Part shown: positions 18,004 through 27,370 of the stretch, piece after piece
Numbering within the stretch: position 1 is the stretch's first letter
Layout of the letters: each line of letters opens with the position of its first letter
Source: Comamonadaceae bacterium
GTDB lineage: Bacteria > Pseudomonadota > Gammaproteobacteria > Burkholderiales > Burkholderiaceae_C
Direction: 5' to 3'
Assembly: GCA_027490925.1 (NCBI GenBank)
Contig: JAIXXF010000022.1
Coordinates: forward strand, 124,001 to 188,000
Length of the DNA stretch: 64,000 bases
The notes under the pieces: generated by a model
Databases searched by the model: none
Told to the model about the DNA's origin: nothing
The model's input: only the letters and a program-made list of their open reading frames with translations
Translations under genes and position numbers: made by a program

Positions 18004-19833
18004 ATGTACCAGTACACCGACTTCGACAAACAGTTCGTTCAGCTCCGCGCCGACCAATACCGCGACCAGCTCGCCCGCAACCGGGCCGGGCTGCTGGGCG
18101 ATGACGAGTTCCGTCCGCTGCGCCTGCAAAACGGCTGGTACATCCAACGCTACGCGCCCATGTTGCGTGTGGCTGTGCCGTACGGCGAACTCTCCAGCGC
18201 CCAGGTACGGGTGCTGGCCAAGATCGCCCGCGAATACGACCAACCGAGCGCTGCGCTGTTGAACGAGGCGCAAGCCACTCAGGACAAGCTGGGCCCCATC
18301 CCGCTGAAAAACGGCCAACGCATCGGCACCAAGCTGACCACCGGCTACGCCCACTTCACCACCCGCCAAAACGTCCAGTACAACTGGATTCCGCTGGACA
18401 AGTCGGCCGACGTGATGGACCTGCTGGCCAGCGTGCACATGCACGGCATCCAGACCAGCGGCAACTGCATCCGAAACATCACCAGCGACGAGCTGGCGGG
18501 CATCGCGGTGGACGAGATCGCTGACCCGCGGCCGTTTGGGGAAATCCTGCGCCAGTGGAGCACGCTGCACCCCGAGTTCGCCTTTCTGCCGCGCAAGTTC
18601 AAGATCGCGATCACCGGAGCAGCCGAAGACCGCGCTGCGGTGTCGTGGCACGACGTGGGCCTGCACCTGGTGCGCAATGCGGCGGGTGAACTGGGCTTCA
18701 AGGTCCTGGTGGGCGGTGGCATGGGCCGCACACCAGTCATCGCCACGATGATCCGCGAGTTTTTGCCTTGGCAACAGATCATGAATTACCTGGAAGCGGT
18801 GGTGCGGGTCTACAACCGCTGGGGCCGACGCGACAACATGTACAAGGCGCGCATCAAGATTCTGGTGAAGGCCGAAGGCCAACGCTACGTCGACGAAGTG
18901 GAGGCCGAGTTCAAGCAAATCGTCGAGACCGACGGTGGCCCACACACCATCACGCAAGCAGAGCTTGACCGCGTGACCGCTTGCTTTGTGCCGCCCACCC
19001 TGGCGCTGCTGCAGGGCAACGCCGACGGCAAGATCAACGCCATGCTTCAGGCCGAGGCGGGTCAAGACGGTGAATTCGGCCGCTGGCTGCGCCAAAACGT
19101 AGCGGCACACAAGAACCCAGCGCTGCGTGCTGTGACGCTGTCGTTCAAACGGCTCGGACAAGCCCCTGGCGACGCCACCGCCGACCAATTGGACATTGCC
19201 GCTGACCTGGCCGACCGCTTCAGCGCGGGCGAGGTGCGTGTCACCCACGACCAGAACCTGTTGCTGCCCTGGGTACCCGCAGAGCAACTGCCCGAACTCT
19301 GGCGCGCCGCCAAACAGGCTGGCTTTGCCAAACCGAACATCCACCTGCTGACCGACATGATCGCCTGCCCTGGCGGCGATTTTTGCTCGCTGGCCAACGC
19401 CCGCTCCATCCCCGTGGCCGAGGCCATCACCGAGCGTTACCAAGACCTCGACGAGTTGGACGACCTAGGTCCCATTGACCTGCACATTTCCGGTTGCATC
19501 AACTCCTGTGGTCACCACCACAGCGGCCACATTGGCATTCTGGGCGTCGACAAGGACGGCAAGGAGTGGTACCAGGTCACCCTGGGCGGCTCCGACGGTT
19601 CGGCCCTGAGCGGCGCGGCCACGCCAGGCAAGGTGGTCGGCCCGTCGTTCAGCGCGGCCGAGGTGCCCGACGTGATCGAAGCCGTGCTCACCACCTACCG
19701 CACGCTGCGCCAGGGCACAGAACGCTTCATCGACACCTTCAAGCGCGTGGGCATCGACCCATTCAAAGCCGCTGCCAACGGTGCGCGCCATCCGGCTGTA
19801 CCCGACGCCAGCGCGGCCGCGGTCACCGCCTGA
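18004..19833 (+). CDS. cysI: Assimilatory sulfite reductase hemoprotein CysI
   Basis: Six-electron reduction of sulfite to sulfide, with siroheme and a [4Fe-4S] cluster (609 aa). The paired ferredoxin-like halves and cofactor motifs of the nitrite/sulfite reductase family are present: TGYAHFTTRQNVQYNW, SGNCIRNITSDE, and the cluster/siroheme cysteines in MIACPGGDFC and SGCINSCGHHHSGHIG. First gene of the operon cysI-DUF934-cysH-cysD-cysN. No cysJ flavoprotein gene is visible; fdxA and a ferredoxin-NADP reductase encoded downstream could supply electrons, which is inference. The family includes nitrite reductases, but the operon fixes sulfite as substrate. Confidence 0.95.
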   Translation: MYQYTDFDKQFVQLRADQYRDQLARNRAGLLGDDEFRPLRLQNGWYIQRYAPMLRVAVPYGELSSAQVRVLAKIAREYDQPSAALLNEAQATQDKLGPIPLKNGQRIGTKLTTGYAHFTTRQNVQYNWIPLDKSADVMDLLASVHMHGIQTSGNCIRNITSDELAGIAVDEIADPRPFGEILRQWSTLHPEFAFLPRKFKIAITGAAEDRAAVSWHDVGLHLVRNAAGELGFKVLVGGGMGRTPVIATMIREFLPWQQIMNYLEAVVRVYNRWGRRDNMYKARIKILVKAEGQRYVDEVEAEFKQIVETDGGPHTITQAELDRVTACFVPPTLALLQGNADGKINAMLQAEAGQDGEFGRWLRQNVAAHKNPALRAVTLSFKRLGQAPGDATADQLDIAADLADRFSAGEVRVTHDQNLLLPWVPAEQLPELWRAAKQAGFAKPNIHLLTDMIACPGGDFCSLANARSIPVAEAITERYQDLDELDDLGPIDLHISGCINSCGHHHSGHIGILGVDKDGKEWYQVTLGGSDGSALSGAATPGKVVGPSFSAAEVPDVIEAVLTTYRTLRQGTERFIDTFKRVGIDPFKAAANGARHPAVPDASAAAVTA

Positions 19834-19850
19834 GCCCGCCGGAGAAAATT

Positions 19851-20249
19851 ATGAAATTGATAGCATCGACACAAAAAATCACGGGGGCTGAGCCCGAAAT
19901 TGGTTCGAAAACCATCTTGCAAGTGCCCAACGACGCCGATGTGATGAATTTGGTGCTCAACGGCGTCACCCGCATCGACCTCCATTTCCCCAAGTTCACC
20001 GACGGCCGAGCCTACAGCCAGGCGTTTTTGCTGCGCCGCCGCCGGGGATTTCAAGGCGAGATCCGCGCCACGGGCGATGTGCTAATCGACCAATTGGTGC
20101 AAATGCAGCGCACCGGGTTTGACGTGGCCATGCTCCGCGCCGACCAGCGCGTTGAGCTAGGCGAGCAGCAGCTGCGGCGGTTCCGCGGCTTCTACCAAGG
20201 CGACGCAGTGCACCCAGACCCGCTGTTCGCCGCCGAGGCGGCCGCATGA
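19851..20249 (+). CDS. DUF934 family protein of the sulfate reduction operon
   Basis: A 132-aa cytoplasmic protein of unknown biochemical role, found next to cysI/cysH in many proteobacteria. Shine-Dalgarno GGAG precedes the ATG. Family character is seen in FPKFTDGRAYSQAFLLRRR, GEIRATGDVLIDQLVQMQR and the C-terminal YQGDAVHPDPLF. It lies 17 nt after cysI and overlaps cysH by 4 nt, so it is co-translated with the pathway. It is thought to assist sulfite or APS reduction. The start codon falls in an A/T-rich motif (atgaaattgatagc) similar to the arms of repeats elsewhere in the window, so the extreme N-terminus may derive from such an element. Confidence 0.88.
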   Translation: MKLIASTQKITGAEPEIGSKTILQVPNDADVMNLVLNGVTRIDLHFPKFTDGRAYSQAFLLRRRRGFQGEIRATGDVLIDQLVQMQRTGFDVAMLRADQRVELGEQQLRRFRGFYQGDAVHPDPLFAAEAAA

Positions 20250-21031
20250 ACACGTCCACCCTCTCGTCCCTGGCAGACCACGCTGCGGGTGGCCATGCCA
20301 TCTCGCTCTACGCCAAGCCGTCGGACAACTTTGCTGACAAACTGTTGCGCAGCCAGCAACTGCTGCGCGACGCCGAGGCACGCCACGCGCCGCTCACCCA
20401 AGCGTCCAGCCTGGGCGTGGAAGACATGGTGGTCACCGAGCTGATCCACCAGACCGGCATCCAGACCCGGATATTTGTCCTGGAAACAGGGCAATTGCAC
20501 GCCGAGACGCTGGCACTGCTCGCCACGCTGCGAACCCACTACGGCCGCGAGGTGGATGTGTTTCGACCCGTGGCCGAGGATGCGGCCGCGTTTGTGGCGC
20601 AGAACGGCCCAGAGGCCATGTACCAGAGCCTGGCCCTGCGCAAAGAATGCTGCGACATCCGAAAAACCCGGCCGCTGGCCCTCGCGCTGGCTGGCAAAAA
20701 GGGCTGGCTGACCGGTCTGCGGCGCGAGCAGTCGAACGCCCGCGCAGAAGTGGGAGAGATCGAGGAACAGCCAGAGCGCGCCAAGATCAACCCGATCGTG
20801 GACTGGACCTGGGGCGACGTGTGGCACTTCGTGCAACTGCATAACATCCCCTACAACCCGCTGCACAACCAGTTCATGCCGAGCATTGGCTGCGCGCCGT
20901 GCACCCGCGCCATCGCGGTGGGCGAAGACTTTCGCGCTGGCCGCTGGTGGTGGGAAGACAGCAGCAAAGAATGCGGCCTCCATGTCGATGGCGGCCGCGC
21001 CAAAACCATTCCCATCAAGGAACAGGCATGA
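20246..21031 (+). CDS. cysH: Adenylylsulfate (APS) reductase CysH, iron-sulfur type
   Basis: Reduces activated sulfate to sulfite using thioredoxin or glutaredoxin (261 aa). The two cysteine pairs that bind a [4Fe-4S] cluster, KECC (C135, C136) and CAPC (C216, C219), identify the APS-using type rather than the cluster-free PAPS reductase. The catalytic C-terminal cysteine is in KECGLH. This agrees with the absence of a cysC (APS kinase) gene in the operon and with a CysN that has no kinase fusion. Its ATG overlaps the DUF934 stop, and its stop overlaps cysD, each by 4 nt. Confidence 0.95.
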   Translation: MNTSTLSSLADHAAGGHAISLYAKPSDNFADKLLRSQQLLRDAEARHAPLTQASSLGVEDMVVTELIHQTGIQTRIFVLETGQLHAETLALLATLRTHYGREVDVFRPVAEDAAAFVAQNGPEAMYQSLALRKECCDIRKTRPLALALAGKKGWLTGLRREQSNARAEVGEIEEQPERAKINPIVDWTWGDVWHFVQLHNIPYNPLHNQFMPSIGCAPCTRAIAVGEDFRAGRWWWEDSSKECGLHVDGGRAKTIPIKEQA

Positions 21032-21957
21032 ACGCCCGCACAGACTTTCCGCTGACCCAGATCAGCAACGCGCACCTGGACGCGCTGGAAGAGGAAACCA
21101 TTTTCATCCTGCGCGAGGTGGCCGCCGCTTTTGAACGCCCCGCCCTGCTGTTCTCGGGCGGCAAGGACTCGCTGGTGATGCTCAAGTGCGCCGAAAAGGC
21201 GTTCGGCGCAGGCCGTATCCCCTACCCGCTGCTGATGATCGACACCGGCCACAACTTCCCCGAAGTGACCGATTTCCGGGATTCGCGCGCCAAGGAACTG
21301 CAGGCCGATCTGATCGTGCGCAGCGTCGAAGACTCCATGGCCCGCGGCACCGTCCGCCTCGCGCACCCCGGCGAGAGCCGCAATGTGCACCAGTCGGTCA
21401 CGCTGCTCGAAGCCATCGATGAGTTCCGCTTTGACGCGCTGATCGGTGGCGCCCGCCGCGACGAAGAAAAGGCGCGTGCCAAGGAGCGCATCTTTTCCCA
21501 CCGCGACAGCTTCGGCCAATGGCAACCCAAAGCCCAACGCCCCGAACTGTGGACGCTGTTCAACACACGGCTGCACCCGGGGGAACATTTCCGCGTGTTC
21601 CCGATTTCCAATTGGACCGAGCTCGACGTGTGGCAGTACATCGCCAGGGAAAACATTGCCCTGCCATCCATTTACTACAGCCACAAACGTGAGGTGGTGG
21701 AACGCAAGGGTTTGTTGGTGCCGGTGACCGAACTCACCCCGCCGCGCGATGGCGAGCGGGTGGAGGTGCGCGACGTGCGTTTCCGCACAGTGGGCGACAT
21801 CACCTGCACCTGCCCGGTCGAGAGCCCGGCCGCCACCGCCGCCGACATCGTGCTGGAGACCCTGGCCGCCGAAGTCAGTGAACGGGGCGCGACCCGCATG
21901 GACGACAAAACCAGCGACGCTTCGATGGAAAAACGCAAGAAGGACGGGTACTTCTGA
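21028..21957 (+). CDS. cysD: Sulfate adenylyltransferase subunit 2 (CysD)
   Basis: ATP sulfurylase small subunit, forming APS from ATP and sulfate together with the GTPase CysN (309 aa). The start MNARTDFPLTQ overlaps the cysH stop (ATGA). The PP-loop motif SGGKDSLVML is near residue 46; other family motifs are LLMIDTGHNFPEVT, GGARRDEEKARAKERIFS and the C-terminal RKKDGYF. It directly abuts cysN (TGATG junction), as expected for two subunits made in equal amount. Confidence 0.97.
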   Translation: MNARTDFPLTQISNAHLDALEEETIFILREVAAAFERPALLFSGGKDSLVMLKCAEKAFGAGRIPYPLLMIDTGHNFPEVTDFRDSRAKELQADLIVRSVEDSMARGTVRLAHPGESRNVHQSVTLLEAIDEFRFDALIGGARRDEEKARAKERIFSHRDSFGQWQPKAQRPELWTLFNTRLHPGEHFRVFPISNWTELDVWQYIARENIALPSIYYSHKREVVERKGLLVPVTELTPPRDGERVEVRDVRFRTVGDITCTCPVESPAATAADIVLETLAAEVSERGATRMDDKTSDASMEKRKKDGYF

Positions 21958-23258
21958 TGAACGCCACCCTGACCCCCACCACCGCCCTGGCCAGCGCCGA
22001 CAGCGACCACGCCAGTGCGCTCAAGTTCATCACCTGCGGATCGGTGGACGACGGCAAAAGCACGCTGATAGGCCGCCTGCTGGTGGACAGCAAAACGGTG
22101 CTGCAAGACCAACTGGCCGGTGTACAGCGCGGCGGCGAGACCGACCTGGCGCTGCTGACCGATGGCCTGAGCGCGGAGCGCGAGCAGGGCATCACCATCG
22201 ACGTGGCCTACCGTTACTTCGCCACCGCTCAGCGCAAATTCATCATCGGAGACGCGCCTGGCCACGAGCAGTACACCCGCAACATGGTCACCGCCGCCAG
22301 CAGTGCTGACGCCGCGGTGGTGCTGGTAGATGCCACCAAGCTCGACTGGGCCAACCCCCAGCTGACGCTGCTGCCGCAAACCCGCCGCCACTCTCTGCTG
22401 GTGAACCTGCTGCGTGTGCCCTCGGTGGTGTTCGCCGTCAACAAGCTCGACGCGGTGGCCGACGCGGGTCAGGCTTATGCGCACATCGCCGCCGCCCTGC
22501 AGCGCTTTGCCCAGGCCGCAGGTATTTCGGTGCGCGCCACCGTGCCTATGTCGGCGCTCAAGGGCTGGAACGTGGTGGACCCACACAGCGGCTGGTGCGG
22601 CTACACCGGCCCCAGCCTGCTGCAATTGCTGGAGCAATTGCCCAACACCCCAGCTGAAAAAGACGAGGCCTTTGCCTTCCCGGTGCAATGGGTAGAGAAG
22701 TTCTCGGCCTCGTCCGACACGTCCCAAGGTCGCCGCGTGTTCTGGGGCCGCGTGGCCACCGGCGCGGTGGCGCCGGGTCAGGACGTGACCGTGTTGCCCA
22801 GCGGCCAGACCGCCAAGGTCGCGCAAGTCCTCAATGCGGTGCGTGCGCCCGGTGCTCTGGCGGCAGGCCACAGCGCGGGTATTGTGCTGGACCGCGAGGT
22901 GGACATCTCTCGGGGCGACTGGCTGCTGGCCCCCGGCGCCTTCACCCCCGTGCGCGAGATCGAAGCGACCGTGGCGTGGATGGACGACGAACCGCTGGTG
23001 GCAGGCCGCCTGTACTGGGCGCTGCACGGCCACCGCTGGGTCAAAGCCAAGGTCAAACGCATCGCGCACAAGCTGGATGTGAACACCTTGGTCGAAGAAG
23101 AAGCGACCGAACTGCCGCCCAATGCGATTGGCCACATCACGCTGGCCTTGCAGGAGCCGCTGGCGGTGCTGCCGTACGCCCGCTCCCGGGCGGTCGGCGC
23201 CATGGTGCTGGTGGACACCGCCAGCCACAAAACCTCAGCGGCCACTTTGGTGCGCTGA
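21957..23258 (+). CDS. cysN: Sulfate adenylyltransferase subunit 1 (CysN), GTPase
   Basis: Regulatory GTPase subunit that drives APS synthesis by CysD (433 aa). EF-Tu-like G motifs: G1 GSVDDGKST near residue 28, G3 DAPGHEQYTRNM and G4 NKLD, followed by beta-barrel domains. The length and the end at AATLVR show no C-terminal APS kinase (CysC) domain. Last gene of the cys operon; 67 nt separate it from fdxA. Confidence 0.97.
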   Translation: MNATLTPTTALASADSDHASALKFITCGSVDDGKSTLIGRLLVDSKTVLQDQLAGVQRGGETDLALLTDGLSAEREQGITIDVAYRYFATAQRKFIIGDAPGHEQYTRNMVTAASSADAAVVLVDATKLDWANPQLTLLPQTRRHSLLVNLLRVPSVVFAVNKLDAVADAGQAYAHIAAALQRFAQAAGISVRATVPMSALKGWNVVDPHSGWCGYTGPSLLQLLEQLPNTPAEKDEAFAFPVQWVEKFSASSDTSQGRRVFWGRVATGAVAPGQDVTVLPSGQTAKVAQVLNAVRAPGALAAGHSAGIVLDREVDISRGDWLLAPGAFTPVREIEATVAWMDDEPLVAGRLYWALHGHRWVKAKVKRIAHKLDVNTLVEEEATELPPNAIGHITLALQEPLAVLPYARSRAVGAMVLVDTASHKTSAATLVR

Positions 23259-23325
23259 ACACATAAAATAAAGGGTTTACGCGGACATCCGCACGCACCC
23301 GCCCCCACCCATTACCGAGTCAACC

Positions 23326-23652
23326 ATGACCCACGTTGTCACTGAAGCCTGCATCCGCTGCAAATACACCGACTGTGTGGACGTGTGCCCCGTCGATTGC
23401 TTCCGCGAGGGCCCGAACTTCCTCACCATCGACCCGGACGAGTGCATCGACTGCGCGGTGTGCATCCCAGAGTGCCCGGTGAACGCGATCTACGCCGAAG
23501 AAGACGTGCCAGCCAATCAGCAGCACATGGTCAAGCTCAACGCCGACCTCGCCCGCATCGGCTGGCCCAGCATCACCAAGCGCAAAACCCCGCTGCCCGA
23601 CGCTGACGATTGGAAAGACAAAACCGACAAGCTGTCGGAATTGGTGCGCTGA
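23326..23652 (+). CDS. fdxA: Seven-iron ferredoxin FdxA
   Basis: Small electron carrier (108 aa) with one [3Fe-4S] and one [4Fe-4S] cluster. Nine N-terminal cysteines are arranged as in FdxA: C9, C12, C17, C21, C25 ([17 protein letters not shown]) and C40, C43, C46, C50 ([11 protein letters not shown]). The C-terminal extension to LSELVR is also typical. It lies between cysN and a ferredoxin-NADP reductase gene 31 nt downstream, suggesting an NADPH-reductase-ferredoxin pair that could serve CysI; this is inferred from context. Confidence 0.95.
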   Translation: MTHVVTEACIRCKYTDCVDVCPVDCFREGPNFLTIDPDECIDCAVCIPECPVNAIYAEEDVPANQQHMVKLNADLARIGWPSITKRKTPLPDADDWKDKTDKLSELVR

Positions 23653-23683
23653 GCATCCCCTACTTCAACTTTCGGCCCATCCC

Positions 23684-24787
23684 ATGGAACCTCAATTGAA
23701 CAACGCGGTGGTGGACACCGCCCAGGCGCACGACGGTCCCTTGCAGGTGGACGCTGTCATCATCGGAGCGGGCCCGGTTGGCCTGTTCCAGGTGTTTGAA
23801 CTCGGCCTGCTGGAAATCAAAGCGCATGTGATCGATGCGCTGGCTTACCCCGGTGGTCAGCCGATCGAGCTGTACCCCGACAAGCCCATCTACGACATCC
23901 CCGCGATCCCAGTGTGCACCGGTCAGGAGCTGACCGACGGCCTGATGAAACAGATCGCCCCGTTCGGCCCGACCTTCCACCTCGGTCAAACCGTGACCAC
24001 GGTGCAAAAACAGGACGACGGCCGATTCTTCGTTGAAACATCCAAGGGCACCCAGTTCCTGACCAAGACCATCTTCATCGCTGGCGGCGTGGGCGCTTTC
24101 GAGCCCCGCACCCTCAAGGTGGACGGCCTCGACCAGTTCTCTGGCACCCAGTTGCACTACCGGGTGAAGAACCCCGCAGACTTTGCTGGCAAAAATTTGG
24201 TGATCGTCGGCGGCGGCGATTCGGCGCTCGACTGGACGCTGAACTTCGTGGCCGAAGGTCCGAACAAAGCGGAAAGCGTGATCCTGATCCACCGCCGCGA
24301 CGGCTTCAAGGCTGCTCCAGCGAGCGTGGCCAAGATGAAGGAATTGTGCGATCAGCACGAGATGCAATTCATCATCGGCCAAATCACTGGCTTTGACGCC
24401 CGCGATGGCCGCCTTGTTGGGATCAAGGTCACCGGTGCCGACGGTGTGACCCGCGTCGTGCCGCTCGACGTGCTGCTGGTGTTTTTCGGCCTCAGCCCCA
24501 AGCTCGGCCCGATCGCCGATTGGGGCCTGGACATCGAGCGCAAGCAACTGGTCGTGGACACCGAGAAATTCTCCACCAACATCCCAGGCATCTTCGCTGT
24601 GGGCGACATCAACACCTACCCCGGCAAGAAAAAGCTGATCCTGAGCGGCTTCCACGAGTGCGCACTGGCCGCCTTCGGCGCAGCGCCCATCATCTTCCCT
24701 GACAAGGGAAAAATCCACCTGCAATACACCACCACCAGCCCCAAGTTGCACAAGGTGCTCGGCGTGGAATCACCTGTGTTCGACTGA
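23684..24787 (+). CDS. Ferredoxin-NADP reductase, thioredoxin reductase-like type
   Basis: FAD-dependent NAD(P)H oxidoreductase (367 aa). The N-terminal FAD motif is [17 protein letters not shown] near residue 26, the NAD(P) motif is [12 protein letters not shown] near 172, and a [14 protein letters not shown] motif lies toward the C-terminus. The redox CxxC of true thioredoxin reductases is absent, which matches TrxR-like ferredoxin-NADP reductases. It is paired with fdxA 31 nt upstream and is followed by a terminator-like hairpin. Confidence 0.9.
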   Translation: MEPQLNNAVVDTAQAHDGPLQVDAVIIGAGPVGLFQVFELGLLEIKAHVIDALAYPGGQPIELYPDKPIYDIPAIPVCTGQELTDGLMKQIAPFGPTFHLGQTVTTVQKQDDGRFFVETSKGTQFLTKTIFIAGGVGAFEPRTLKVDGLDQFSGTQLHYRVKNPADFAGKNLVIVGGGDSALDWTLNFVAEGPNKAESVILIHRRDGFKAAPASVAKMKELCDQHEMQFIIGQITGFDARDGRLVGIKVTGADGVTRVVPLDVLLVFFGLSPKLGPIADWGLDIERKQLVVDTEKFSTNIPGIFAVGDINTYPGKKKLILSGFHECALAAFGAAPIIFPDKGKIHLQYTTTSPKLHKVLGVESPVFD

Positions 24788-24865
24788 CGACACCTTTCGC
24801 TGGGTCCGCCCCCTGAGGGGGCGCCAGCTTTTGTTGACCCGCCCGAAGGATGCGGGCCTTTGCTC

Positions 24866-24896
24866 AACAGCCCGCCGCTCGCGGGCTGTTTCATTT
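24866..24896 (+). terminator. Probable terminator after fdxA-reductase genes
   Basis: Perfect stem acagcccgc / gcgggctgt with a 5-nt loop, followed by ttcattt. The T-run is short, so strength is uncertain. Confidence 0.6.
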
Positions 24897-25006
24897 GAGC
24901 GCCCAGAGGCGACGAATCACTTTGTGCGTGGTCGGGTCATTCGCTGCGTTTAACCAGTTCGTCACACGGACTGCCTAAGGTGCTGTGTCATCCATTGGGA
25001 ACCACC

Positions 25007-27066
25007 ATGTCTGCACCCACCACTTTTGTACCCAAAGCCCGGATTGGCGCCCTGCTGGCAGCCACGGTGCTGTCATCCTCTCTATGGGCTTTGACCGCCT
25101 GCGGCGGCTCCGGCGGCGACGCAGCCGCACCAGCCGCACCAGCGACACCAGCCGCCTTCACCCTGCAGGTGCTGCATGTCGCCGATGCGGACGGCAGCGA
25201 CGCTACCGCCTTGGGCAGCGTGGCCAATCTCTCTGGTCTGGTGTCGCGCTTCCGCTCGGAAATGCCCAACAACACCATCGTGGTCAGCTCTGGCGACAAC
25301 TACATTCCAGGGCCCCGCTTCAACGCATCAGGTGATCCGGCCCTCGCCAGCCTGCTTGGAACCACCGACGTGGGTCGAGCCGACATCGCCCTGCTCAACG
25401 CTATCGGCATCCAAGCTTCGGCCTTGGGCAACCACGAACTGGACTTGGGGCCGCTACAGTTCAACAACATCATCAACAGCGCCGGAACGGGCGCGACGCA
25501 ATGGCAAGGTGCACAGTTCCCTTACCTAGCGTACAACGTTAACTTTCGGCCGAGTCCAGTGTGTCCGCCCGTATGGCCCCCAACGGTGGCAATGTGAATG
25601 CGTTGGCCAACCGTGTCAGCGGGTGGGCCCGCATCTCAGTGGGCACAGAAACGATTGGCGTGATTGGCGCTAGCTCGCCCGTGTTCACGACCATCGCCAC
25701 CACTGGCAACCTAGGCTTCACCCCCACCCAAACAGGTGGCGGTGGCTTTGACGTGGCGGCCCTCGCCCGCAACCTTCAGACCGGCGTGGACGAGATGCGT
25801 GCCGCCGGCATCAACAAGATCGTGTTGCTGGCCCACATGCAAACCATTTCGGTGGAACGGCAGTTGGCACGATTGCTCAACGGCGTGGACATCATCGTTG
25901 CCGGTGGATCCAACACCCTGTTGAGCGATGCCACCGACGCTCTTCGCCCTGGCGACACCTCCATGGGCGCCTACCCCACGCTGGAGATGTCGAGCACCAA
26001 CGAGCCGGTGGCGGTGGTCAACGTTGACGCCGACTACAAATACCTGGGCCGTTTCATTGCCCCTTTCGATGCACAGGGCCGGTTGATCCCGAGTCTGTTC
26101 GACACCAGCCGAAGTGGTGCACAGATCACCAATCAAGTCAATGATGCGGCAGGTGGCGTCACGCCAGTGCCCCGCGTGGTGCAGTTGCGAGACGCGCTGA
26201 ATGCCGTGATCCGCGCTCAGGACGGCAATGTACAGGGCCGCACCAGTGTGTTCCTCGACGGTCGCCGCAATTCGGTGCGTAACCAAGAAACCAACTTCGG
26301 GAATCTGACCGCGGACGCCAACCTGTTCTACGCGCAAGCGATCGACCCGACCGTGCAAATCTCTCTGAAGAATGGTGGCGGCATCCGTTCGGAAATTGGC
26401 GAGATCACTGCACCCGCTGGCTCCACCGATGCGAGCCAGGCCATCCTCTCGCCCCCACGCGCCAACCCTGACGCCAACCGCGCAGCCGGTGAGATTTCGC
26501 AGTTGGCCATCGGTTCGGCCTTGCGCTTCAACAACAGCCTGGTCACGCTGGATGTCACCGCCAGCCAACTCAAAACATTGCTGGAACACGGTGTGGCAAT
26601 GCTGGGGTCCCAAGGCCGCTTTCCACAGGTGGGTGGCATGGCCTTTAGCTATGACCCAGCAGGCACCCCCCAGGTGGTCACATCGGGCTCGGTGACCACC
26701 TTGGGCACGCGCATCCGTTCGCTGCTTGTCGGTACAGACGTGGTGGTGCGCAACGGCTCCTTGCAAGGCGATCCCAACCGGGTGTTCCGTTTGGTCACAC
26801 TCGGCTTCCTCGCCGACGGCGGTGACGGCTACCCTTTCCCTCCGACCGCCAACCAAGTCAACCGCGTCAACTTGAACAGCGTGGCAACTGCCAGCACTGC
26901 AGGAGGCATGTCGAACTTTGCTGCCCCTGGCACCGAGCAAGATGCCCTCGGGGAGTATCTGCAAGCGCGCTTCCGTACCACACCGTTCGCGGTAGCGGAA
27001 ACGCCGGACACACTGGACCTGCGCATCCAAAACATCGGACGCCGCACCGACACCGTGCTGCCATGA
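25007..27066 (+). pseudogene. 5'-nucleotidase/metallophosphoesterase-family lipoprotein, frameshifted
   Basis: Two adjacent frames together make one protein of about 685 residues. The first (from ATG 25007) has a signal peptide ending in the lipobox LTAC and a calcineurin-like phosphoesterase start: SSGDNYIPGP and ALGNHELDLG, metal-binding motifs. The second (about 25550-27066) continues with VLLAHMQTISVERQ and the 5'-nucleotidase C-terminal domain (NLTADANLFYAQA, KNGGGIRSE, GDGYPFPP). One base appears to be missing near 25545-25550: restoring it gives a smooth join at NVNF-AESSVSARM. It could be a true mutation or a sequencing error. If intact, the product would be an outer-membrane or periplasmic nucleotide hydrolase. 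A terminator follows. Confidence 0.82.
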
Positions 27067-27110
27067 CGCTTCTCTGACGCGCGGGCCGGCAAAGGGCCCT
27101 GCCGATCGCT

Positions 27111-27138
27111 AAGCCGCTGCTCACGCAGCGGCTTTTTC
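27111..27138 (+). terminator. Rho-independent terminator after the 5'-nucleotidase gene
   Basis: Stem agccgctgc / gcagcggct with a 4-nt loop (tcac), then a run of five T. It separates this gene from the riboswitch leader that begins about 40 nt later. Confidence 0.85.
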
Positions 27139-27179
27139 GTTTCAGGCGCCGACTACAATCGTTTGGCGCGGTGTTTCGC

Positions 27180-27285
27180 GCATTCGCTGGGGGTGTCGCG
27201 TGTTGCCGAAAGGCACGGCGCGACTGAGAGAGTCCCTTTGAACCTGATTGAGGTAATCCTCGCGCAGGGAAGCATTGCCTAAATC
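27180..27285 (+). ncRNA. TPP riboswitch (THI element)
   Basis: The conserved core of the thiamine pyrophosphate riboswitch is visible: gctgggggtg (27186-27195), a variable P3 hairpin closed over ttgccgaaaggcac, ctgaga (27224-27229), ccctttgaacctgat (27234-27248), a P4/P5 hairpin gaggtaatcctc and cagggaagca (27265-27274). It lies about 90 nt upstream of a TonB-dependent receptor gene. A GC-rich hairpin (cgcctg / caggcg, 27295-27311) follows, and the receptor start region may be the regulated part (translation or termination). TPP binding should turn expression off. Confidence 0.93.
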
Positions 27286-27370
27286 GGGGTTGCCCGCCTG
27301 CCGCTCAGGCGGCGTCTGTCGCAGTTCCGTACCTGGCAAGCCGACCTGCTGTGACGTTCAGAAAGACGTT

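Noticed and set aside
17734..19443. 569-codon minus-strand open frame opposite cysI
   Set aside because: Shadow of cysI; no motif, and no promoter or ribosome site.
25540..25570. Programmed ribosomal frameshift in the 5'-nucleotidase gene
   Set aside because: No slippery heptamer, and no reason for such control in this family; a missing base explains it more simply.
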